A DNA stretch of 64,000 nt, taken from contig JAIXWX010000034.1 of assembly GCA_027491075.1 (NCBI GenBank), positions 335,045 to 399,044 on the forward strand, given 5' to 3'. The DNA comes from Flavobacteriales bacterium (GTDB lineage: Bacteria > Bacteroidota > Bacteroidia > Flavobacteriales_D > Sanyastnellaceae). The position numbers were made by a program, and so were the translations under genes. Below are positions 42,031 to 51,671 of the stretch, piece by piece. How positions within the stretch are numbered: position 1 is the stretch's first letter; the number at the start of each line of letters is the position of its first letter. The notes under the pieces are model-generated. The model made no database searches, had not been told where the DNA came from, and saw nothing but the letters and a program-made list of their open reading frames with translations.

Positions 42031-43926
42031 TTATATCAAAGTGCTTAATAAAATGATCAATCCTGCGATCATGGCCAATACATACATGACCAATTTGCCG
42101 TTCTGGGCAGCCTTTGCCACAGATCCCAGACCTGATGGAATAAGGGAAACTTGCTTTACCAATTCATCGATGATTTTTGGCTCAACAACATTTCTAGCAA
42201 ATTGAGCAATGGCATCCACCGGACGACGAATGATTTTTTCATACAGCTCATCGATATAGTACTTTGAAGCCAGTGTTTGATGAGTGGAAGAAGTAATTTC
42301 ATCATCTTCTAAAGCCAATTCTCCATTTTTCATATACTTCGTATAAGCAATATACATGCTGATAAGAGCTATAACAGTAGCGAGTATCATGAGAATGGAC
42401 TCTGTGCCAACACTCATATCTAGAACCTCCATTTCTACGGTGTTTTCTAGGAAATGATCTAACCAGTGAGGCACATGCATGGCGTGGCCTACCGCATGTG
42501 GGAATCCCATGAAACCTCCGAATATGCTGAGCACGGCAAGTACGATCAATGGAATAGTCATCACTTTTGGTGATTCGTGAAGATGATGTTCTTGTTCGTG
42601 TGTGCCGCGGAAGGAGCCTCTGAATGTGAGAAAATACAATCGGAACATATAAAAGGCAGTAAGTGCGCTGACTACTGAAGCAAGCACAAACATGATCATG
42701 TTTTCTTCAAATGCAACTGCTATGATTTGGTCTTTGGAGAAAAATCCAGCTAAGGGAGGAATTCCGCTTATAGCAATAGTACCGATTAAAAAAGTAATAT
42801 GAGTGATCGGTAAGTGACTTTTCAAACCACCCATTCTACGAATGTCTTGTTCTCCACCCATCGCGTGAATAACACTTCCTGAACCTAGGAAGAGAAGTGC
42901 TTTGAAGAAAGCGTGTGTGATTACGTGGAAAACTGCAATGCTATAAGCTCCCATGCCTAAAGCTGTAAACATTAATCCCAACTGACTTACGGTAGAATAG
43001 GCAAGAACTTTCTTGATATCGTTTTGTGTAAGTGCTATGGTGGCTCCTAAAATGGCGGTTAGAATCCCTGCCCACATGACTACGTCAGAAGCTACATCAC
43101 TGGCAGAGAAAATGGCGGAACTGCGCGCTACCATGTATATTCCTGCAGTAACCATCGTTGCGGCGTGGATCAGAGCAGAAACCGGGGTAGGTCCAGCCAT
43201 TGCATCTGGTAACCACGTATGCAACGGAATTTGTGCTGATTTTCCCATTGCACCAATAAAGAGGAAGATCGCGGCAAGATGAAGATCCCACCCGTGAAGT
43301 CCTGAAGCTGCGGATTCTGAAATAAAAAGATCATCATAGCGCAATGTGCCCGTGTGGAAGAAGATCATGCACATTCCTAGGATAAGACCTAAATCACCAA
43401 TTCGGTTGATGATGAATGCTTTTTTGGCTGCATCATTGTTGGCCATGTCTTTATACCAAAATCCAATGAGCATGAAAGAACAAACTCCAACGCCTTCCCA
43501 GCCTACAAACATCATTGCGTAGGAATCACCAAGGACAAGTATCAACATGAAGAAAACAAAGAGGTTTAGGTAAGCGATAAACCTATTAAAGCCTTCGTCT
43601 TCGTGCATGTATCCAATAGAGTATACGTGAATAAGAAAGCCGACTCCTGTGATAAACAACAAGTATATAGTGCTTAGAGGATCTACAATAAAGCTGATAT
43701 CAATATCAAATTTCGGAGTGGTGATCCAGTCTATGACTTTTACGATCGTTGGATTTGCTCCATGAAGCTGGGTAGTAAAGACGAGAATTGAAGTAATGAA
43801 AGCAAGAAATATTGCTCCAGAACCAATAGCTCCAATGGTGTTTTTGGATAAGCCTTTTCCTAAAAAAATGATATAAAGAAAACCGACGAGCGGAAATACA
43901 GGGATGAGGGATACTAATTTTTCCAT
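42031..43926 (-). CDS. nuoL: NADH-quinone oxidoreductase subunit L
   Basis: A 631-residue subunit with about 16 membrane helices, the distal proton pump of complex I. 'MFVGWEGVGVCSFMLIGFW' and 'GAMGKSAQIPLHTWLPDAMAGP' are conserved blocks, and 'AYSTVSQLGLMF' follows. The C-terminal lateral helix region is present, including 'YYIDELYEKIIRRPV'. It starts 10 bases after nuoK. Confidence 0.96.
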   Translation of the reverse strand: MEKLVSLIPVFPLVGFLYIIFLGKGLSKNTIGAIGSGAIFLAFITSILVFTTQLHGANPTIVKVIDWITTPKFDIDISFIVDPLSTIYLLFITGVGFLIHVYSIGYMHEDEGFNRFIAYLNLFVFFMLILVLGDSYAMMFVGWEGVGVCSFMLIGFWYKDMANNDAAKKAFIINRIGDLGLILGMCMIFFHTGTLRYDDLFISESAASGLHGWDLHLAAIFLFIGAMGKSAQIPLHTWLPDAMAGPTPVSALIHAATMVTAGIYMVARSSAIFSASDVASDVVMWAGILTAILGATIALTQNDIKKVLAYSTVSQLGLMFTALGMGAYSIAVFHVITHAFFKALLFLGSGSVIHAMGGEQDIRRMGGLKSHLPITHITFLIGTIAISGIPPLAGFFSKDQIIAVAFEENMIMFVLASVVSALTAFYMFRLYFLTFRGSFRGTHEQEHHLHESPKVMTIPLIVLAVLSIFGGFMGFPHAVGHAMHVPHWLDHFLENTVEMEVLDMSVGTESILMILATVIALISMYIAYTKYMKNGELALEDDEITSSTHQTLASKYYIDELYEKIIRRPVDAIAQFARNVVEPKIIDELVKQVSLIPSGLGSVAKAAQNGKLVMYVLAMIAGLIILLSTLI

Positions 43927-43936
43927 AGTCTGTCTT

Positions 43937-44254
43937 TTACCATTTTAATTTATCAAGAACATCTGTACTGGTGGTATGCATGTTTCGGTATAGCATCATC
44001 AGGATTGCTAAACCTACAGCTACTTCGGCTGCGGCCACTACCATGATGAAAAATACAAACACCTGTGCATCGGATTGTCCCCATACTTTAGAGAAGGCAA
44101 CGAGTGTTATATTTACTGCATTGAGCATAAGTTCAACACACATAAACATAATAATGGCGTTGCGTCGAAAGAGAATTCCAGCAACTCCAATAACGAATAG
44201 AATCACGCTCACCAATAGATAGTGATTCATGGTAACGTTGGGAAGTAATTCCAT
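43937..44254 (-). CDS. nuoK: NADH-quinone oxidoreductase subunit K
   Basis: A 105-residue subunit with three helices. 'MFMCVELMLNAVNI' carries the conserved Glu of the quinone/proton path, and the second acidic residue lies in 'VAAAEVAVGLAI'. Its start overlaps the nuoJ stop by one base (TAATG). Confidence 0.95.
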   Translation of the reverse strand: MELLPNVTMNHYLLVSVILFVIGVAGILFRRNAIIMFMCVELMLNAVNITLVAFSKVWGQSDAQVFVFFIMVVAAAEVAVGLAILMMLYRNMHTTSTDVLDKLKW

Positions 44255-44757
44255 TAGGCTAATTCTTTTTTAGAGAGATAAACTGCACCCACCATCGCTC
44301 CTAAGAACAAGATACTTGCTAGTTCAAAAGGCAGTAGATAATCATTGTACAATACCTTACCGAGATTTTCAACCAATCCACAATCAGAATTGGCCGCCTG
44401 GGCCGTAATTGTTATTTCATCCGTTCTTTTCACCACTGCGAGTAAAACAAAAAGCAATAAGCCACCTGCGGCAACGCTTAAAAATTTCATCCAAGTGGAT
44501 TTTTTATCCTCTTCCAGTCGATTCAAATTCAGCATCATGATGACATAAAGAAAAAGAACCATGATAGCACCAGCATATACTATGATATGGACAGCAGCAA
44601 GAAATTGCGCGTTCAATAAAAAGTAATGTCCTGCTATGGCAAAAAAAGTTAGAATCAAGGATAGAACACTATATACTGGATTTTTCGAAAAAATCATTGC
44701 TAGTGCGCTGAAGATGGCCACGAAGGACAAAAACCAAAATGCATATTCTGTCAGCAT
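44254..44757 (-). CDS. nuoJ: NADH-quinone oxidoreductase subunit J
   Basis: A 167-residue subunit with five hydrophobic helices. 'VHIIVYAGAIMVLFLYVIMML' is the conserved third helix with its pi-bulge region. A final helix precedes 'GAVYLSKKEL'. It sits between nuoI and nuoK in the standard order and completes the quinone-side membrane module. Confidence 0.94.
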   Translation of the reverse strand: MLTEYAFWFLSFVAIFSALAMIFSKNPVYSVLSLILTFFAIAGHYFLLNAQFLAAVHIIVYAGAIMVLFLYVIMMLNLNRLEEDKKSTWMKFLSVAAGGLLLFVLLAVVKRTDEITITAQAANSDCGLVENLGKVLYNDYLLPFELASILFLGAMVGAVYLSKKELA

Positions 44758-44781
44758 AGTCGGGTAGTGAATTTAGTAGGC

Positions 44782-45387
44782 TTAGTGTGCTGCTTTTTTA
44801 CGAGTAATTTTATCTAGAAAAGTTCTATTGTGATAGTGCTTTTTATCTTTTTTGAAGTCTAAGACCTCTGGAGTTTGTCGCTTGGTTACATCCACGGGTT
44901 CATCCTTCGATTCAACCAATTTATCTTTTCCGTAGATAAATTCTCCTCTATTAAAAGTGGTTGGAACGATACGATCTGTTAGGAATATGGCTTCTTTTGG
45001 ACAAGCCTCTTCGCAAAGTCCGCAGAAAATGCAGCGAAGCATATTGATTTCATAAATCTTCGCATACTTCTCCTCTCTGTAGAGACCTTCTTCTCCTTTT
45101 TTGCGCTCAGCAGATTCCATTGTAATGGCTTCAGCTGGACAGGCCACTGCGCATAATCCACAAGCAGTGCAACGTTCAGCACCTGCTTCGTCTCTTTTCA
45201 ATACGTGCTGTCCACGATATACTGGAGCGATTTCTCTTTTCTGCTCTGGATATTTGATGGTAGGAGTACGTTTAAATAAGTGTGTAAAGGTGATGACCAT
45301 TCCTTTTAAGATGGCTGGCAAATAGAGCTTTTCGCTCCAACTCAATGATGCCGTCTGTACTTTCTGTGCTCTGTTGGTTAATGCCAT
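44782..45387 (-). CDS. nuoI: NADH-quinone oxidoreductase subunit I (two 4Fe-4S clusters)
   Basis: A 201-residue subunit carrying clusters N6a and N6b. Their ligands are Cys73/76/79/83 ('CTACGLCAVACP') and Cys119/122/125/129 ('CIFCGLCEEACP'). The N-terminal amphipathic helices contact NuoH. It has a charged C-terminal extension (about 150-201) longer than in E. coli (180 residues). It passes electrons toward NuoB. Confidence 0.95.
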   Translation of the reverse strand: MALTNRAQKVQTASLSWSEKLYLPAILKGMVITFTHLFKRTPTIKYPEQKREIAPVYRGQHVLKRDEAGAERCTACGLCAVACPAEAITMESAERKKGEEGLYREEKYAKIYEINMLRCIFCGLCEEACPKEAIFLTDRIVPTTFNRGEFIYGKDKLVESKDEPVDVTKRQTPEVLDFKKDKKHYHNRTFLDKITRKKAAH

Positions 45388-45388
45388 T

Positions 45389-46420
45389 TTATCCTAGTTT
45401 ACCAAATAAATACATTCCAATCCCTGTGAAGAAAATGTTTGCCAAAGCTAAGGGCAATAATACTTTCCAACCGAGATTCATCAACTGATCATAACGGAAT
45501 CGTGGGAGTGTCCAGCGCACCCACATAAAGATGAAAATGAATATCAAAATCTTTGCAAACAATACTACAGTTTGAATTATGCTCAGCGTATTTCCTTCCA
45601 AACCAAGTTCATGCTGAAATGGGAAGTTGTAGCCACCGAAATACAAGGTAGCCATCACTGCAGAAGAGATAAACATATTGATATATTCTGCAAAAAGGAA
45701 AAAACCGAGTTTCATTGAACTGTACTCTGTATGATATCCACCAACGAGTTCCGATTCTGATTCTGGCAAATCGAAAGGAGCTCTATTGGTTTCAGCAAAA
45801 GCACAAATGATGAATATGAGGAATCCTAGAGGCTGATATACCACATAAGCTAAACCTTCGTCTTGTTGTCTGGCAATCTCTCCCAAACTCAAAGTTCCAG
45901 TCATCATAACAAGAGCGATTAAAGCAAGACCCATGGCTACTTCGTAGGAAATCATTTGAGAACTTGCTCGCAACGCGCCCATGAGGCTGTATTTGTTGTT
46001 GGATGCCCAACCTCCGATCATAATTCCATACACTCCTATGGATACAACGCCCAACAAGTAGAGCAGCCCGATATTGATATCGGTGATTTGCATTGGGTAT
46101 GTTACTCCATCGATGGTAATGCCACCGCCCCAGGGTATAACAACGCCTGTCATACAAGCGGTGAGCATAAAGAAACAAGGAGCCAAAATGAACAAGAAAC
46201 GATTGGACGCTCCTGGTATCATTTCTTCCTTCATAAACATTTTAATACCATCGGCAATAGGTTGGAGCAATCCGAATGGTCCCGCTCTATTGGGACCTAC
46301 ACGGTCTTGAAGAATGGCTGCTAGTTTTCTTTCACCCCATGTCATGTATGCAGCAATTCCAAGACTCACTGCAAACACCACTACGCACAAAATGATTTTA
46401 TAAAGTAGAATAGGATCCAT
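45389..46420 (-). CDS. nuoH: NADH-quinone oxidoreductase subunit H
   Basis: A 343-residue membrane subunit with about eight helices. 'GERKLAAILQDRVGPNRAGP' is the hallmark near residue 30, 'AETNRAPFDLPESESELVGG' holds the conserved acidic path, and 'HTEYSSMKLGFF' follows. It lines the quinone chamber between NuoB/D/I and the membrane arm. It starts 11 bases after nuoG. Confidence 0.96.
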   Translation of the reverse strand: MDPILLYKIILCVVVFAVSLGIAAYMTWGERKLAAILQDRVGPNRAGPFGLLQPIADGIKMFMKEEMIPGASNRFLFILAPCFFMLTACMTGVVIPWGGGITIDGVTYPMQITDINIGLLYLLGVVSIGVYGIMIGGWASNNKYSLMGALRASSQMISYEVAMGLALIALVMMTGTLSLGEIARQQDEGLAYVVYQPLGFLIFIICAFAETNRAPFDLPESESELVGGYHTEYSSMKLGFFLFAEYINMFISSAVMATLYFGGYNFPFQHELGLEGNTLSIIQTVVLFAKILIFIFIFMWVRWTLPRFRYDQLMNLGWKVLLPLALANIFFTGIGMYLFGKLG

Positions 46421-46431
46421 AGTTCGTTGTT

Positions 46432-47457
46432 TTAATGCTTGCCGTGAATGTTATTGGGATCAAGAGCACCTTTACCAAGACCTACTTTTTCTCCATGAGG
46501 CAAAGCAAGCTGTTGTCTATCCACCGTGGCTTTTAATACTTTTAAGTTGTCGTAATGATTTGCAGAAATCACACTGTGACGATCTACTTTTGAAGGACCT
46601 TCAATAACCCAATCGGATGTTTTCTTTTTATTGAAGCGACAATCATTGCAAATCCAATCCTCCACTTCTCCGTACTTGTCTTTTCTCGCAGTTACACGCA
46701 ATACTTCCTCCCCTTTGTACCACAGGCGCACTTTGCCGCTGCACTTATCACAGTTGCAATGAGCATCTACTGGTTTTGTATACCATACTCTGCTTTTGAA
46801 GCGGAAGGTCTTGTCGGTTAGAGCACCAACTGGACAGACATCAATAACGTTTCCAGAGAAATCATTTTCGATGCTATTTTGGATATAAGTAGAAATTTCC
46901 GCTACGTCGCCGCGATTGATGACGCCATGAACTCTTCCATCGGTCAATTGGTCTGCGACTTTCACACAACGATAACACAAGATACAACGGGTCATGTGAA
47001 GTTGAATCTTATCTCCGATATCAATTTTTTCAAACTCTCTACGATCAAATTCGTAGCGCGTTTCTACTTTACCATGTTCGTAACCCAAATCTTGTAAATG
47101 ACACTCCCCTGCCTGATCGCAAATAGGACAATCCAAGGGGTGATTGATGAGTAAGAATTCTACTACTCCTGCGCGCGCTTCAAGAACCTCTTGAGAAGTT
47201 TTGTTGCGCACGACCATACCGTCCATAACTGTTGTGCGGCAAGAGGCGACAGGTTTTGGCATCGGACGAGGATCTTTCGCTGATCCTTGTTCCACCTTTA
47301 CGATGCAGGTTCTGCAATATCCTCCGCTGGTTTTTAGCTTAGAATAATAACACATGGCAGGAGGTACAACGTCTCCACCGATCATTCTTGCTGCTTGAAG
47401 GATGGTAGTACCTTCTGGTACTTCAATGGTAATATCGTCGATAGTAACTTTTGGCAT
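46432..47457 (-). CDS. nuoG: NADH-quinone oxidoreductase subunit G, short form
   Basis: A 341-residue protein, against ~900 residues in E. coli. The [2Fe-2S] site is Cys36/48/51/73, the His-Cys3 4Fe-4S site His106/Cys110/113/119, and a further 4Fe-4S site Cys158/161/164/208. Five more Cys follow (234/236/239 and 270/273, 'HCNCDKCSG', 'CNDC'). The molybdopterin-oxidoreductase-like domain is absent, as in other Bacteroidota, with a clean stop and nuoH following. It carries electrons from NuoF to NuoI. The extra Cys may bind a cluster or metal. Confidence 0.92.
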   Translation of the reverse strand: MPKVTIDDITIEVPEGTTILQAARMIGGDVVPPAMCYYSKLKTSGGYCRTCIVKVEQGSAKDPRPMPKPVASCRTTVMDGMVVRNKTSQEVLEARAGVVEFLLINHPLDCPICDQAGECHLQDLGYEHGKVETRYEFDRREFEKIDIGDKIQLHMTRCILCYRCVKVADQLTDGRVHGVINRGDVAEISTYIQNSIENDFSGNVIDVCPVGALTDKTFRFKSRVWYTKPVDAHCNCDKCSGKVRLWYKGEEVLRVTARKDKYGEVEDWICNDCRFNKKKTSDWVIEGPSKVDRHSVISANHYDNLKVLKATVDRQQLALPHGEKVGLGKGALDPNNIHGKH

Positions 47458-47461
47458 GGTA

Positions 47462-48814
47462 CTATGAGTAAGCGGGTTCTGGTAATCCTTGTGTAGTGTA
47501 ATAATGCTTCACGTCTTTGATGGAATGTCCTTTGCGAACATACTCTTCAAATTCCGCACGGAAGTGACGGATTGCACTGGCTACAGGCCATGCGGCTGCA
47601 TCACCGAGGGGACAAATGGTCTTTCCTTCAATTTTACTTTGAATGTCCCAAAGAAGATCTATGTCTTTCATTGTTCCATCTCCATCGAGGATGCGGTGCA
47701 ATATCTTTTCCATCCAACCGGTTCCTTCTCTGCACGGACTGCATTGACCGCAACTTTCGTGATGATAGAAACGAGTGAATGTATATAGGTTCTTTACGAT
47801 GCTGGATGTTTCGTCCATTACGATAAATCCTCCTGATCCCAACATAGTACCAGATGCGAATCCACCATCGGCGAGACTTTCATAGCTCATCAGACGAGGC
47901 TCACCCGCAGCTGTTTTTAGTATTAAATCTGCAGGAAGAATAGGAACAGAAGATCCACCCGCTACTACAGCTTTTAATTTTCGATCACCTAATATGCCAC
48001 CACAATATTCATCACTATAGATAAATTCCTCAACGGGCACTCCAAGTTCTATTTCATAAACCCCCGGCTTCTTGATGTGTCCTGAAGCTGAAATCAATTT
48101 AGTTCCTGTGCTTTTTCCTATACCTACTGCGGCATAAGCTGCTCCACCATCGTTCACAATGGGTACAACGGCAGCAATCGTTTCAACGTTGTTTACAACA
48201 GTAGGGCAGGAGTAAAGACCTGCTACTGCTGGGAATGGAGGCTTGATGCGAGGATTTCCCCTCTTACCTTCAAGAGATTCTAGCAGTGCAGTTTCTTCGC
48301 CGCATATATAAGCTCCAGCTCCTATCTGAACATAACAATCATGATCGAATCCAGAATTAAGAATGTTCTTTCCTAATAATCCTGCTTCGTACGCTTCGGC
48401 AATCGCAGCTTCTAGAATGCGCGCCACATAAAAATACTCCCCACGAATGTAGATAAAGGAAGTTTTTGCTCCCAATGCGAACGATGAAACAATCATTCCT
48501 TCAATGAGCAGGTGAGGTATTTTTTCCATCAAATACCTGTCTTTAAAAGTACCAGGTTCTGATTCATCTGCATTGCATACCACATATCTTGGTACACCTT
48601 CGGGCTTGGCTAGAAAGCTCCATTTCATACCAGTGGGGAATCCAGCTCCTCCGCGACCTCTCAACCCCGAAACCTTCACCTCTTCTACAATCGCCTCGGG
48701 AGTCATAGTCCTTAATGCTTTCTCAAGAGCACGGTAGCCACCTTTCTGCCTGTATACAGAGAGTGTATTTATTCCTGGAACATCAACATGTTCTAAAAGA
48801 AGTTTTTTTCCCAT
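47462..48814 (-). CDS. nuoF: NADH-quinone oxidoreductase subunit F (FMN, NADH site)
   Basis: A 450-residue NADH dehydrogenase subunit. 'GRGGAGFPTG' (53-62) binds FMN, 'ICGEETALLESLEG' belongs to the NADH site, and 'CGQCSPCREGTGW' with a later Cys ('TICPLGDA') holds cluster N3. I place the start at the ATG one base after the nuoE stop region; an in-frame ATG 57 bases upstream lies inside nuoE. It transfers hydride electrons from NADH to the cluster chain. Confidence 0.95.
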   Translation of the reverse strand: MGKKLLLEHVDVPGINTLSVYRQKGGYRALEKALRTMTPEAIVEEVKVSGLRGRGGAGFPTGMKWSFLAKPEGVPRYVVCNADESEPGTFKDRYLMEKIPHLLIEGMIVSSFALGAKTSFIYIRGEYFYVARILEAAIAEAYEAGLLGKNILNSGFDHDCYVQIGAGAYICGEETALLESLEGKRGNPRIKPPFPAVAGLYSCPTVVNNVETIAAVVPIVNDGGAAYAAVGIGKSTGTKLISASGHIKKPGVYEIELGVPVEEFIYSDEYCGGILGDRKLKAVVAGGSSVPILPADLILKTAAGEPRLMSYESLADGGFASGTMLGSGGFIVMDETSSIVKNLYTFTRFYHHESCGQCSPCREGTGWMEKILHRILDGDGTMKDIDLLWDIQSKIEGKTICPLGDAAAWPVASAIRHFRAEFEEYVRKGHSIKDVKHYYTTQGLPEPAYS

Positions 48815-48815
48815 C

Positions 48816-49349
48816 TTAACAGTATCTGCTTCGTTTTCCTTCTGATTTCCACTGATCGAGCAACTCGTCAACTTTATCTAGTGTCAAGTTCTCGTAGTAA
48901 TCTGCTCCTACTTGCATCATTGGGGCAGTGCCGCATGATCCTAAGCATTCAACAGTTTTTAAAGTAAACATTCCGTCTGAGGTAGTTTCACCAACAGAAA
49001 TGTGTAGTTTTTTTTCAATATGTCTTACTACATCTTCAGCTCCACGCAACCAACAACTGCTGGTTCGACAAACTTCAATCAAACATTTTCCAACGGGCTT
49101 TAAATTAAACATGGAATAGAATGAAGCCACTTCATAGACTTCGATCGATTGAATGTTCAAAATTTCAGCTACATAGTCCATTACTTCTGGACTCAACCAA
49201 CCATCAAATTCGGCTTGGGCAATGTGGAGAATGGGAATCAACGCTGATTTGTGTTTCCCTTCGGGATAGCGCTTAATAATCTTGCGAACAGTTTCCATGG
49301 TCTGCTCGTCAAATCGTATGTCTCTTTTTTGATCAGTATGCATGTTCAT
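48816..49349 (-). CDS. nuoE: NADH-quinone oxidoreductase subunit E ([2Fe-2S])
   Basis: A 177-residue thioredoxin-like subunit. The [2Fe-2S] cluster N1a is held by Cys94 and Cys99 ('CRTSSC'), and Cys135 and Cys139 ('CLGSC'). N-terminal helices match the family. Two ATGs lie six bases apart at the start. It forms the NADH-oxidising module with NuoF. Confidence 0.95.
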   Translation of the reverse strand: MNMHTDQKRDIRFDEQTMETVRKIIKRYPEGKHKSALIPILHIAQAEFDGWLSPEVMDYVAEILNIQSIEVYEVASFYSMFNLKPVGKCLIEVCRTSSCWLRGAEDVVRHIEKKLHISVGETTSDGMFTLKTVECLGSCGTAPMMQVGADYYENLTLDKVDELLDQWKSEGKRSRYC

Positions 49350-49355
49350 TCCTTT

Positions 49356-50552
49356 TTAGGCATCAAGTTCTCCTGCAATTACATTTAAACTCGACATGGT
49401 GAGAACGGCGTCAGATAACATTCCACCGGCGATCATTTCAGTATAGGCTTGATAATAAATAAAGCACGGTCTGCGCATATGAAGGCGATAGGGCGTGCGG
49501 CCTCCATCACTTATCAAATAATATCCAAGCTCTCCATTTCCTCCCTCTACAGCGTGATATACTTCTCCTTTTGGAACATCCGTTTCTCCCATTACAATTT
49601 TGAAATGATAAATCAACGCTTCCATTTTGGAGTAGACATCTTCTTTCGGTGGCAAATAAAACTCGGGTACATCCGCATGAAAAGAACCTTGCGGCAAATT
49701 TTCTAATGCTTGGTGAACGATCTTCAAACTTTCACGCATTTCCTGCATTCTCACCATGTAGCGATCGTATGTATCTCCTCGTTCTCCTACAGGAATATTA
49801 AAGTCAAAATCTTGATACGATGAATACGGATTCATTACACGAACGTCATAATCTACTCCAGCCGCCCTTAGGTTTGGTCCAGAGAAACTATACTGAAGTG
49901 CACGTTCCGCGCTAATTTTTCCAGCGTTTACTGTCCTGTCCACAAAGATTCTATTTCTTGTGACCAAACGATCAAACTCGTCTAATGCCGCAGGAAACTC
50001 CTTTACAAAAGCACGTATTTTCTCGATAACTTCTGGTGAAAAATCTCTCTCTAGCCCTCCAATACGACCGATGTTCGTCGTCAGTCGTGCACCACAAACT
50101 GCCTCATATATATCATAGATCCTTTCTCTCCATTGAAACATATAGAGAAATCCAGACAGAGCACCTGAATCTACCGCTATTACTGTATCGCAAACAATGT
50201 GATCCGCAATACGGGCAAGTTCCATAATGATCACGCGCATGTATTGAGCGCGCTTTGGAATCTCTGCACCAATAAGTTTCTCCACTGTCATGTGCCATCC
50301 CATATTGTTGATGGGGGAGGAACAATAATTAAGACGATCGGTTATGGGAGTTACTTGATTGTATGGACGACGCTCCCCTAGCTTTTCAAAAGCTCTGTGA
50401 ATATATCCAATGGTCGATTCCGCTTTCACGATGATCTCTCCATCCATCGTCAAAATATTCTGGAAAATACCATGGGTTGCAGGATGGGTAGGACCCAAAT
50501 TGAGGGTGCTATAATCCTTGTTTTCTAATTCTGGTTTGACGATTGTTTCCAA
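49356..50552 (-). CDS. nuoD: NADH-quinone oxidoreductase subunit D, TTG start
   Basis: A 398-residue subunit lining the quinone-binding cavity together with NuoB. 'GPTHPATHG' near residue 20 includes the conserved His, and 'TPITDRLNYCSSP' and 'GGLERDF' follow. No in-frame ATG lies between the nuoC stop and residue 36, so the start is TTG with an AGGA just upstream. It is separate from NuoC, unlike the fused NuoCD of E. coli. Confidence 0.93.
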   Translation of the reverse strand: METIVKPELENKDYSTLNLGPTHPATHGIFQNILTMDGEIIVKAESTIGYIHRAFEKLGERRPYNQVTPITDRLNYCSSPINNMGWHMTVEKLIGAEIPKRAQYMRVIIMELARIADHIVCDTVIAVDSGALSGFLYMFQWRERIYDIYEAVCGARLTTNIGRIGGLERDFSPEVIEKIRAFVKEFPAALDEFDRLVTRNRIFVDRTVNAGKISAERALQYSFSGPNLRAAGVDYDVRVMNPYSSYQDFDFNIPVGERGDTYDRYMVRMQEMRESLKIVHQALENLPQGSFHADVPEFYLPPKEDVYSKMEALIYHFKIVMGETDVPKGEVYHAVEGGNGELGYYLISDGGRTPYRLHMRRPCFIYYQAYTEMIAGGMLSDAVLTMSSLNVIAGELDA

Positions 50553-50569
50553 GTGTCCTGGTGTTTTTC

Positions 50570-51064
50570 TTAACGTCCGAAATATTTATCTTCCTTGTCG
50601 TGACGACTGCCGTCCTCCAACGGATATTCTTTGCGAAGAGGATGATAATTCATCTCCTCCATATTCAGAATGCGCTTAAGGTTGGGATGTCCTTTAAATC
50701 GAAATCCAAAAAAATCAAAAGCTTCTCTTTCCATCCAATTGGAAGCAACCCACAAATCTGTTATGGTTGGCACTTCTAGATTTTTTTCTGACATAAAAAT
50801 CTTCACGCGTATGCGCTCATTTCTCTCCAAACTGTGCAGTTGATACATCAATCCAAATTCTTCTCCCACATTATCCGGAAAGTGCAAACCGCATAATGTA
50901 GTTAAATATGTAAACCCATCTTTTTGAAGAAAGGCCAAGATGTCGTGAATTGAATCTTTAGCAACAATAAAAACAGGATAGTCATAATCCATTTGACTGG
51001 ACAAAACAGCCTGAGGAAATTTTTCTTGGAGCTTGGTGCCTATCTTAGTCAGCAATTCGGTCAT
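50570..51064 (-). CDS. nuoC: NADH-quinone oxidoreductase subunit C
   Basis: A 164-residue subunit of the peripheral arm. 'YLTTLCGLHFPD' and the C-terminal signature 'REAFDFFGFRFKGHPNLKRIL' and 'YPLED' are typical. It has no cofactor and helps assemble the NuoB-D-I core. It starts 9 bases after nuoB. Confidence 0.94.
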   Translation of the reverse strand: MTELLTKIGTKLQEKFPQAVLSSQMDYDYPVFIVAKDSIHDILAFLQKDGFTYLTTLCGLHFPDNVGEEFGLMYQLHSLERNERIRVKIFMSEKNLEVPTITDLWVASNWMEREAFDFFGFRFKGHPNLKRILNMEEMNYHPLRKEYPLEDGSRHDKEDKYFGR

Positions 51065-51073
51065 GGTGTATTA

Positions 51074-51625
51074 TTATTCTAGGCCGTAACTGGCGAGCAT
51101 TTGTTTGTATTCAGGGCTTTCTCTACGACGTGTGCTTTCACTCTTGGCCAATTCTTGTATTTTCAAAATACCATCCAATACTTGCTCTGGGCGAGGTGGA
51201 CACCCTGGGATATACACATCGACAGGGATAATTCTATCAATGCCTTGTAGAACGCTATATGTATCGAAGATTCCCCCGCTTGAAGCACAAGCTCCCATGC
51301 AAAGAACCCATTTCGGTTCTGCCATTTGTTCGTAGACTTGACGGAGCACTGGTCCCATCTTTTTGGCGATAGTTCCCATCACCATCAATAGATCCGCTTG
51401 GCGAGGGGAGAAACTCATTCGCTCGGAACCAAAACGTGCCAAATCATAGTGAGAGGCCATCGTTGCCATGAACTCTATGCCGCAGCACGAGGTAGCGAAT
51501 GGCAAAGGCCATAAAGAATTTGCCCTGGCTAGACCTACCGCCTTGTCCAAATTGGTAGCAAAAAAACCATGGCCTTCGAGGCCGTCAGGTTGATGCTTGG
51601 GGTGTATATCGATGATTCTTTCCAT
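51074..51625 (-). CDS. nuoB: NADH-quinone oxidoreductase subunit B (cluster N2)
   Basis: A 183-residue subunit carrying terminal cluster N2. The ligands are the adjacent Cys47-Cys48 ('ATSCCGIE'), Cys113 ('MGACASSGG') and Cys142 ('IPGCPPRPE'). It reduces quinone. A C-terminal charged extension of ~20 residues ('[13 protein letters not shown]') is present. It starts 46 bases after nuoA. Confidence 0.96.
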   Translation of the reverse strand: MERIIDIHPKHQPDGLEGHGFFATNLDKAVGLARANSLWPLPFATSCCGIEFMATMASHYDLARFGSERMSFSPRQADLLMVMGTIAKKMGPVLRQVYEQMAEPKWVLCMGACASSGGIFDTYSVLQGIDRIIPVDVYIPGCPPRPEQVLDGILKIQELAKSESTRRRESPEYKQMLASYGLE

Positions 51626-51671
51626 ACTCTTTTCTTATCTTAATCAACCGACTTTTATTCGAATATGTTCG

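Noticed and set aside
45792..46324. Long frames of 120-128 codons within nuoH
   Set aside because: Cys/Arg/His-rich translations are typical of a shifted membrane-protein frame; nuoH covers the region.
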